20,393 nucleotides of DNA, taken from positions 1 to 20,393 of the forward strand of contig CAZPMT010000100.1 of the NCBI GenBank assembly GCA_964587655.1. Direction: 5' to 3'. Made by a program: the position numbers and the translations under genes. Source of the DNA: CAZPMT01 sp964587655. GTDB taxonomy: Bacteria; Hydrogenedentota; Hydrogenedentia; Hydrogenedentales; SLHB01. Positions 15,466 through 20,393 of the stretch are shown in pieces. Position 1 is the stretch's first letter. Each line of letters starts with the position of its first letter. Under the pieces are notes generated by a model that was not told the origin of the DNA, did no database searches, and saw nothing but the letters and a program-made list of their open reading frames with translations.

Positions 15466-15684
15466 TCACGATGACCACGTCATTTTCAGATCACGGCGCG
15501 CGGCACGGCAGTCCTGAAGATACAGATTGATCAGCGTTTGGTAGGGGATACCGTTTTCTTCGGACTTCTGCTTGAAGTACTCGATGACATCCGGGTCCAA
15601 ACGGAGCGTAATCTGCTTCTTGAGCCTCCGCGCGTAAGGATTCCTGCGGGACTTCATTTTCGTTAGGTCGTATTCGGTTTTCAT
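15466..15684 (-). CDS. brnA: BrnA-type antitoxin
   Basis: A 72-residue DNA-binding antitoxin. The core KKQITLRLDPDVIEYFKQKS followed by GIPYQTLINLYLQD is the ribbon-helix-helix fold of BrnA. The basic N-terminal arm (KSRRNPYARRL) may contact DNA. In characterised pairs BrnA neutralises BrnT and the complex represses its own promoter. Its ATG lies 1 nt after the brnT stop, and its GGAGGT ribosome site is inside the brnT end, so the two are coupled. The toxin-first order is normal for brnTA. Confidence 0.92.
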   Translation of the reverse strand: MKTEYDLTKMKSRRNPYARRLKKQITLRLDPDVIEYFKQKSEENGIPYQTLINLYLQDCRAARRDLKMTWSS

Positions 15685-15685
15685 A

Positions 15686-15973
15686 TCAACACCTCCGATA
15701 CTGCTCGGATTCAGACGGCGTCGCTTTCCGTGCGGAAACGATCCGGATGACTCCTTCCGCCCCGCGATAGCAATGACAGACCAGAAGCAGACGCAATCGG
15801 GAACTCAGGCCCAGGAGCAGGAAGCGGTCTTCCCACTCCGAGTGCTCGTCGTCGTAGAACTCGACGGCGTGTTCATCATAGAACACCGACCGCGCCTCTT
15901 CGAAGGAGACGCCATGCTTGTCCATGTTGGCCCGGGCTTTCTTCGGGTCCCATGCGAAACGCAGTCCATTCAT
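15686..15973 (-). CDS. brnT: BrnT-type ribonuclease toxin
   Basis: A 95-residue RelE-fold toxin. FAWDPKKARANMDKHGVSFEEARSVF and the closing RIVSARKATPSESEQYRR are the family signatures, and all parts appear intact. BrnT cleaves RNA and slows growth when BrnA is lost. The frame stays open to 16033, but ATG 15973 fits the family N-terminus (MNGLRFAWDP). A near-consensus promoter ends 6 nt before it, so the message should have almost no leader; no Shine-Dalgarno is visible. The gene is divergent from ietA with 167 nt between starts. Confidence 0.93.
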   Translation of the reverse strand: MNGLRFAWDPKKARANMDKHGVSFEEARSVFYDEHAVEFYDDEHSEWEDRFLLLGLSSRLRLLLVCHCYRGAEGVIRIVSARKATPSESEQYRRC

Positions 15974-15975
15974 AA

Positions 15976-15990
15976 CTACATTGTAGCTAC
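15976..15990. promoter_or_regulatory. Palindromes over the brnT -10, candidate BrnTA operator
   Basis: CTACATTGTAG (15976-15986) is a palindrome around a central T. It overlaps GTAGCTAC (15983-15990), a perfect 8-bp palindrome. Together they cover the whole -10 and the predicted start site of brnT, where an autorepressing BrnA-BrnT complex would be expected to bind. Confidence 0.55.
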
Positions 15991-16008
15991 GCAAAGCGGG
16001 TCTGTCAA
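15980..16008 (-). promoter_or_regulatory. brnT: Sigma70-type promoter of brnTA
   Basis: Read on the - strand, TTGACA (16008-16003) and TACAAT (15985-15980) are separated by exactly 17 nt. Only six bases separate the -10 from the brnT ATG, which predicts a leader of four nucleotides or fewer. Confidence 0.82.
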
Positions 16009-16052
16009 ACTGCCCAAGGGTTCTTCTCCACAATGGGAAATCGACGGCTGTA

Positions 16053-16092
16053 CCCGTTTCCGCCCGTTTCCCCGGTTATCCACAGTTATCCG
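16053..16092 (+). repeat. Four 10-bp units in exact register upstream of ietA
   Basis: The units are CCCGTTTCCG (16053), CCCGTTTCCC (16063), CGGTTATCCA (16073) and CAGTTATCCG (16083). They share C-N-N-[GT]-T-[TA]-T-C-C-N and fall as two near-identical pairs. The 10-bp period puts them on one face of the helix. The array ends 13 nt before the ietA -35. It may be an activator or repressor array, or an iteron-like remnant. Units 3 and 4 contain a perfect TTATCCACA. Confidence 0.65.
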
Positions 16093-16105
16093 GTAAGCTG
16101 CCCAG

Positions 16106-16134
16106 TTGACATTCGCTTCAATAACTGCTATAAT
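16106..16134 (+). promoter_or_regulatory. ietA: Perfect-consensus sigma70 promoter of ietA
   Basis: TTGACA (16106-16111) and TATAAT (16129-16134) are separated by 17 nt, matching the consensus at all twelve positions and in spacing. The expected start site, 7 nt past the -10, is the A of the ATG at 16141. The message is therefore predicted to be leaderless. The promoter also shows that translation cannot begin at ATG 16033, although that frame is open. Confidence 0.9.
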
Positions 16135-16163
16135 CGTTTCATGAAAGAATCAAATCGTTTCAT
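16132..16163 (+). repeat. 11-bp direct repeat across the ietA start
   Basis: AATCGTTTCAT occurs at 16132-16142 and 16153-16163, 21 bp apart, or two helical turns. The first copy spans the end of the -10 and the start codon, and the second lies in codons 5-8. The core CGTTTC also occurs twice in the upstream array (16055, 16065). This suits an operator that shuts off the promoter when occupied, though the protein is unknown. Confidence 0.5.
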
Positions 16164-17298
16164 AAACGAGCTTGTTCGTATCGTCAATGGTGCACTTCGT
16201 CTCGATATTGACAAGGTGCGCAATTACACCGCTTTTCTCGCGGATAACCTTGAGAGAGACGGGGACACTGTCGTGGCAAACCGTCTGCGCAAGACGCTTT
16301 CAGAAACGGACCACCAACTCCGACCCACGGAAGTGGCCTTTTCAAGGTCTCTTCCTGTCGATGCTGAAAGTCGCTTTCCGCTTGTCGAGCATGTAAGTCT
16401 TAAGGAGTTACGCGAGCCGCCTGTCTTCCTTGCGCAAGACCAGTGGGATGTGGTGAACGAGTTTCTCAGTATTGCCAAGAGCTATGCCCAGATTGACGCC
16501 CAGGATGTAGCTGGTTCGTTGAGCTTTCTCATGTATGGGCCACCCGGCACGGGCAAGACCCGCCTTGCTCGTTTTGTTGCTCAGGAGCTTGGACTTGAGC
16601 TATATGTGGCGAGACTTGATGGATTGATCTCCTCTTTTCTCGGAAGTACCTCGAAGAATATCCGTGCTGTATTCGAATTTGCAGCAAGGACGCCGTGCGT
16701 CCTTTTCCTCGACGAATTTGACGCCATCGCGAAGCTCCGCAGCGATAGCCAAGAACTAGGGGAACTGAAGCGGGTTGTGAACAGTTTTATTCAGAACCTC
16801 GACAGCCTAGGACGGCAGTCCATAATTCTGGCTGCCACCAATCATGAGGGTCTTCTCGATAGTGCAGTGTGGCGGCGTTTCTGCTACCGCCTTGAACTGC
16901 ACCTACCCAACGCACTTCTGCGCAAGCAGATGTGGACCGCTTTCGCCGGAATGCTACCGTTCAAGGATCGGGAAATGGAAGTACTGAACGATCTCTCTGA
17001 AGGTTTTTCCGGTTCGGATGTTCAGGAAGTCTCCTTGAGACTTCGTCGCAGACTGATCACAGAGCGACAGTCGCCTCAACTCAAGGATGCCTTCCACATT
17101 CTCCAGAATATCGCTATCGGCGGCGGTGAGGAGATAAAGTTCATTTCCTGCCTGAAAGGCAAAGATCATAGGGAAACCGCGAAGACTCTTCGTGGTCGCA
17201 ATTCTGGATTGTATAGTCTGTCGGTGCTGGCTGATCTGTTTGGCGTGTCGAAACCAACGATCTCCAGATTACTCGCGAAAGGAACCCACGATGCCTGA
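16141..17298 (+). CDS. ietA: IetA-like AAA+ ATPase with C-terminal helix-turn-helix
   Basis: A 385-residue AAA+ ATPase of the FtsH/Vps4-like branch without a membrane segment. A helical N-terminal region (1-110) is followed by Walker A GPPGTGKT (133-140), Walker B VLFLDEFD (D191, E192), sensor 1 Asn in AATN (N234), the WRRF arginine pair (R245, R246) and a sensor-2-like GFSGSDVQEV (from about 288). The last 25 residues, SVLADLFGVSKPTISRLLAKG, read as a helix-turn-helix. The start is ATG 16141, dictated by the promoter at 16106-16134; an in-frame ATG at 16033 lies upstream of it. It overlaps ietS by 8 nt. In IetAS systems the ATPase is the antitoxin-like partner of a subtilisin protease. They were described for Ti-plasmid stability and later for phage defence. 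Assignment rests on the gene pair and domain content. Confidence 0.82.
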   Translation: MKESNRFINELVRIVNGALRLDIDKVRNYTAFLADNLERDGDTVVANRLRKTLSETDHQLRPTEVAFSRSLPVDAESRFPLVEHVSLKELREPPVFLAQDQWDVVNEFLSIAKSYAQIDAQDVAGSLSFLMYGPPGTGKTRLARFVAQELGLELYVARLDGLISSFLGSTSKNIRAVFEFAARTPCVLFLDEFDAIAKLRSDSQELGELKRVVNSFIQNLDSLGRQSIILAATNHEGLLDSAVWRRFCYRLELHLPNALLRKQMWTAFAGMLPFKDREMEVLNDLSEGFSGSDVQEVSLRLRRRLITERQSPQLKDAFHILQNIAIGGGEEIKFISCLKGKDHRETAKTLRGRNSGLYSLSVLADLFGVSKPTISRLLAKGTHDA

Positions 17299-19630
17299 AG
17301 AAGATGCGCATGCCCACCGGCAGGAGCGTCTGCCGATCAAGCTTATCATGCCCAAGCAAGGAGCAGAAAGAAAAGTGCCCGGAGGAGGCCCTCCATCGAA
17401 ACCGTTCCGCCCTGTTGACTCGGCGTACAGGCAGAGATTGTCGAACCAAGTCTCCGCAATCCGTGGGGCACTGTTCCCTCAGAGCCAACGTGCCGGTGCT
17501 GCGCCTGTACGCGTGAAACTGTTACCGAAGGCCGTTGCCAAGAGTCATCGACCGGAACAACTTTTCTCCAGCCGATCATGTCCCATAATTGGTGCCGGGC
17601 GTCTTGGCGAGTTATTTGTGAAGGCCACGCCTCAAGGCTTAGACAGACTCGCCGAGACTATCCAAGCAAATCGATCAGACCGCATTGCAAAAGAACTTTC
17701 CAGCATCGAGACCATCGAGCCGGTCACGTCCTCCTATCGCCGTGGCGGCTTCGCTCCCGAAGAAATCTTGCGGCGAAGTCCACGAGGTCCAGAAGGTTTC
17801 ATCACGCGTGTGCGTCTTTTTAGCTTTGGCACCGACCCTGAACAGCGGAATCTTGTACAGGATTTCAGAGATGCTTGCAGTGATAAAGACATTCGACTCA
17901 ACCAGAAAGGATACTCTTCGACAACATGGACATACGCCGCTGAATGCCGCTCCGCCGAGGATGTCGATGCCTTGTCAAGAATTATTGGCGTTCAGTCGAT
18001 TACCCATATGCCGCTCATCCGGAGCATCCGTCCTCGCATGCTCAACCCGCGACCACTCCCGCAGCTTACTACCCGTGACCAGGTCGTCGGTGACCTCCCC
18101 GTGGTCGTCGTTGTGGACAGTGGGATCTCCGACCGGATCGGAGCACTCCAAGGTTGGATTATTGGTCACGAGTCGTATGTCGCGCCCGAGTATCACAACA
18201 CTGACCATGGCACTTTTGTTGCCGGTCTTATCTGTTGGGGCGAGGATCTCAATCCCACACTTTCGGGTATCGGAGCAAGTCCATGTGGGGTATTTGACCT
18301 TCAGGTAATTCCGAATGACGACCCTAGTAAGGGAGACACGGTTGCACTTCTTGAGTCAGAATTCCTGGTCTCGATCGAGTCGGCTCTTCAGCAACACGCC
18401 AACGAATACAAAGTTTGGAATCTATCTCTGGGAACGGACAAGGTGTGCTCTCTCGATGAGTTCTCTGCTCTTGCAGAGGAGTTGGACAACCTTCAGGAGA
18501 AGTATCAGGTCTCGTTTGTTATTAGCGCGGGCAACTATGACGTTCCGCCGTTGCTCGACTATCCGCGGACGGCAGAGCAACTTCAAGTGGGCAGGATCAC
18601 GGCACCGGCAGACAGTGTTCTTGGAATCACAGTGGGGGCCGTGTCGCACGTGGACTACAAGCGAAACGGTCCAAGCGAGAATTATCCCTCGGCGTTCTCA
18701 CGGCATGGATCTGGTCCCAACTACGTGATTAAACCAGATCTCGTTCATTACGGAGGATCTTGTACGAAAGACGCGTCCCATATCTCCGGCATCCGCTCCT
18801 TGAATAACAGTGGAACAGCGGAGAATCTCGGTACGAGTTTTGCGGCTCCGCTCGTCTCCAGAACGCTCGCTCAGATCTATCACCAGATCACGCCGACACC
18901 AACCCCTGTCCTTGCCCGAGCTCTGTTGACTCATCATGCGCGCGATCCGCGCACAGGACAACGTGTTCTTGACGGCGATGAGAATTTCTTCGGTTTTGGC
19001 ATGCCCGCTACGGTTCCCTACTGTCTCGAGTGCACTTCCCACACATCCACTCTTGTGTTTGATGATGTTCTTAGACCTGGCTACTATCTCGAATGGGACG
19101 ATTTTCCCTATCCACCGTCACTTCGGCGGAGTAACCGCTATTTTGGCGAGATCTGGATGACCGTAGCCTTCGCGCCCGCACGTGGTCCGCGGTGGGGAAC
19201 TGAATACTGCGAGACTCACATCGACGCGCACTTTGGTGTCTACCAGGAGCGTGTCTCCCGCGACACCGGGGAAATAAAGACCGTTTTCAAGGGGCTCGTT
19301 CCGCCAGAGCACAAGAATCCAGGCGTTCTGTATGAATCATACCAGGTAGAGAAACTAAGAAAGTGGGCGCCCGTCCGTACGTACTATGGCCATCTTGGAG
19401 ACTCCGGGGAACGTGGCAACCTTTGGCGATTGATGCTTCGGCTTCTCACTCGTCATGGCGTCGAAGACGATGCAACATTCAAACCGCAACCATTCTCCCT
19501 CATCGTCACGATCTCCGATCCTGAGAGAAAGGCTCCAGTTTACGACGAAATGGCCCAGATCGTACGGAGCCGATTCCACGCGCAGAATCTCGCTGTCCGA
19601 ACGGCAGCTCGCATCCGTGCTCGCTCTTGA
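17291..19630 (+). CDS. ietS: IetS-like subtilisin (S8) serine protease
   Basis: A 779-residue protein with a complete S8 catalytic set: Asp in VVVDSGI (D276), His in DHGTFVAGL (H306), oxyanion Asn in ISAGNYD (N415) and Ser in GTSFAAP (S516). It has no signal peptide, so it should act in the cytoplasm, unlike most subtilases. Residues 1-260 form a basic, proline-rich start and a domain I cannot name; residues about 600-779 form a C-terminal beta-rich region (YYLEWDDFPYP). The start is ATG 17291: AAAGGA lies 7 nt upstream and it overlaps the ietA stop. A frame open to 17192 lies inside ietA and is disregarded. By analogy with IetAS, the protease is the toxic effector, held in check or directed by the ATPase. 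Its substrate and trigger are unknown. Confidence 0.85.
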   Translation: MPEEDAHAHRQERLPIKLIMPKQGAERKVPGGGPPSKPFRPVDSAYRQRLSNQVSAIRGALFPQSQRAGAAPVRVKLLPKAVAKSHRPEQLFSSRSCPIIGAGRLGELFVKATPQGLDRLAETIQANRSDRIAKELSSIETIEPVTSSYRRGGFAPEEILRRSPRGPEGFITRVRLFSFGTDPEQRNLVQDFRDACSDKDIRLNQKGYSSTTWTYAAECRSAEDVDALSRIIGVQSITHMPLIRSIRPRMLNPRPLPQLTTRDQVVGDLPVVVVVDSGISDRIGALQGWIIGHESYVAPEYHNTDHGTFVAGLICWGEDLNPTLSGIGASPCGVFDLQVIPNDDPSKGDTVALLESEFLVSIESALQQHANEYKVWNLSLGTDKVCSLDEFSALAEELDNLQEKYQVSFVISAGNYDVPPLLDYPRTAEQLQVGRITAPADSVLGITVGAVSHVDYKRNGPSENYPSAFSRHGSGPNYVIKPDLVHYGGSCTKDASHISGIRSLNNSGTAENLGTSFAAPLVSRTLAQIYHQITPTPTPVLARALLTHHARDPRTGQRVLDGDENFFGFGMPATVPYCLECTSHTSTLVFDDVLRPGYYLEWDDFPYPPSLRRSNRYFGEIWMTVAFAPARGPRWGTEYCETHIDAHFGVYQERVSRDTGEIKTVFKGLVPPEHKNPGVLYESYQVEKLRKWAPVRTYYGHLGDSGERGNLWRLMLRLLTRHGVEDDATFKPQPFSLIVTISDPERKAPVYDEMAQIVRSRFHAQNLAVRTAARIRARS

Positions 19631-19689
19631 GGGAGGGGCGGCAGGCGCATATTAGTGTTTTATTATCACAAAGCAGAAAGGATCTCAAG

Positions 19690-19827
19690 ATGAACAAGAA
19701 CGAGCACACGTCCAAGAGAGTGGCGAGGATCGCCTCGAGAATCCTGAGGAGTAATGATTCTTTAAAACCTGAAAAATCAGTGGCGGCCTCGGCGCTTACT
19801 CAAGTCAGGGACAAAAAGAAGAAGTAG
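19690..19827 (+). CDS. Small basic protein downstream of ietS (45 residues)
   Basis: MNKNEHTSKRVARIASRIL opens a highly basic product that continues with KPEKSVAASALTQ and ends DKKKK. The TSKRVARIAS...KSVAASAL pattern reminds me of small conserved proteins of about 60 residues in many bacteria, whose function I do not know; this is from memory and unverified. AAAGGA lies 7 nt before the ATG, so translation is likely. The frame stays open to 19627, but no start before 19690 has a ribosome site. It begins 59 nt after ietS on the same strand without a visible terminator or promoter between, so it is probably co-transcribed. It could be a third component of the island or an unrelated passenger. 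Confidence 0.65.
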   Translation: MNKNEHTSKRVARIASRILRSNDSLKPEKSVAASALTQVRDKKKK

Positions 19828-19890
19828 TCTTCCCCTTTCTAGAATCAAGGAATCAGATCGCTGGTGTACTGGTTCGTAATGGGGGTGATG

Positions 19891-20043
19891 ACAGGGGAGT
19901 GGAGCTGGTGAAAAAGTCGGCGGTCGCGCTGCGATGAGCTTGATGCCAGTTCGTGACCTGTTTGTTTTCAATACCCGACCAATGGACCGGAACACGGGGC
20001 CAGAAGAAATCCCTACTTTTTCACCGGCTCCGCCGTCCCCTGT
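19891..20043. mobile_element. 153-bp MITE- or REP-like element with terminal inverted repeats
   Basis: ACAGGGGA...GGAGC.GGTGAAAAAGT at 19891-19917 is repeated inverted at 20015-20043, with a 2-nt indel and a few mismatches; 24 positions match, including both ends. The roughly 97-bp interior has no coding signal. No clear target duplication is visible. The right end overlaps the stop codon of the transporter fragment. The remaining sequence 19828-19890 shows nothing recognisable. Confidence 0.7.
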
Positions 20044-20387
20044 TATGTAGGGACTGACACCTTGATCAGTTCGGATTCCCTGAGTCGCGTGCAGAGAAGG
20101 ACGTTGAAGGCCGTGAGGGCGATGAACAGAACCATGAAGGGCGTCATGGAGCCGCCGGTTGAGCGGAAGGCTTGCATTCCGTAGATGAAGGCCGCGCCGG
20201 AGATTTGCCCCGTCAGCAGGAGGATCCCTTGCGATGTGGATTCCGGCGCCGGATAGCTCAGTTCCGCGCCGTACTGGAAGCCGATAGGACCCGCGCTCAT
20301 GCTGAAGAAACCGAGCACGAAACTCGAACAGAGGAGGATTGCATATTTCGGCGCGAGTAGGCCATCGGATACGGCGGGGCGCGGCCA
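20043..20387 (-). pseudogene. 3' fragment of an MFS transporter (FLVCR-like), probably broken
   Basis: About 114 codons read YAILLCSSFVLGFFSMSAGP, IGFQYGAELSYPAPESTSQG and ILLLTGQISGAAFIYGM, then a last membrane helix FMVLFIALTAFNVLL. This is the final part of a 12-helix major facilitator, most like the FLVCR branch as I remember it. An in-frame TAG at 20388-20390 closes the frame near the window edge, and the only standard starts (GTG 20318, ATG 20300) would give fewer than 95 residues and about three helices. A full transporter needs about 400. Upstream sequence must be in another frame, missing, or wrongly assembled. The last residues (VSVPT) are encoded by GTGTCAGTCCCTACATAA, which looks repeat-derived, and the stop overlaps the inverted-repeat element. 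Confidence 0.65.
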
Positions 20388-20393
20388 CTAAAT

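Noticed and set aside
16076..16084. Perfect DnaA box (TTATCCACA) as a sign of a replication origin
   Set aside because: It is a single box. It is explained by the 10-bp unit array upstream of ietA, and no AT-rich unwinding region or dnaA gene lies nearby. One chance match in 20 kb is not surprising.
16033..16140. Longer ietA starting at ATG 16033
   Set aside because: The extra 36 codons run through the repeat array and the perfect promoter, read as non-family sequence, and lack a ribosome site.
17192..17290. Longer ietS starting inside ietA
   Set aside because: The added residues are an out-of-frame reading of the ietA helix-turn-helix region. ATG 17291 has an AAAGGA at proper distance.

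Overview
The window is GC-rich, gene-dense bacterial DNA from a Gram-negative organism: it encodes secretins, a lipoprotein and a YidC with a large periplasmic domain. Several traits recall the planctomycete, lentisphaera and hydrogenedentes type of genome, though no marker gene settles the taxonomy. These are the WPQWRGP-type beta-propeller protein, a GEGEGEG linker followed by a CFI-box C-terminus, and many short palindromic intergenic repeats. The left edge begins inside a repeat that recurs at 8371. The right edge lies just past an in-frame stop in a transporter remnant. The window may therefore be a whole contig broken at repeats.

Layout: (1) 128-3481, a compact + strand operon of a TPR/FxLYD-like lipoprotein and two short secretin-domain proteins with proline-rich linkers. 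(2) 3665-4207, a small secreted protein. (3) 4328-8393, the conserved rpmH-rnpA-yidD-yidC-jag cluster behind a near-consensus promoter. It couples ribosomal protein L34, RNase P, membrane insertion and an RNA-binding protein. jag ends inside a repeat copy. (4) 8539-12118 (- strand), an operon for a CFI-box surface protein followed by a multi-domain carboxypeptidase-regulatory-like protein. (5) 12259-12452, a perfect 41-bp inverted repeat and a 13-bp hairpin. (6) 12474-15318 (- strand), a DegT-family aminotransferase and an exported PQQ-like beta-propeller protein.

(7) 15466-19827 is the accessory island and the most interesting part. A brnT-brnA toxin-antitoxin pair (- strand) is divergent from an AAA+ ATPase and subtilisin-like protease pair that I recognise as an IetAS-type system, followed by a 45-codon basic protein. 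IetAS was first described as a plasmid-stabilising toxin-antitoxin pair and later as anti-phage. The 167-bp region between the divergent genes is dense with signals. There are two strong sigma70-type promoters, each placed so that its transcript should be leaderless. There are four 10-bp units in exact register upstream of the ietA -35, palindromes over the brnT -10, and an 11-bp direct repeat across the ietA start. Codon choice in ietA, ietS and the small gene is visibly less GC-biased than in the flanks, which suggests transfer.

(8) 19891-20387 holds an element with terminal inverted repeats that abuts the 3' end of a truncated MFS transporter.
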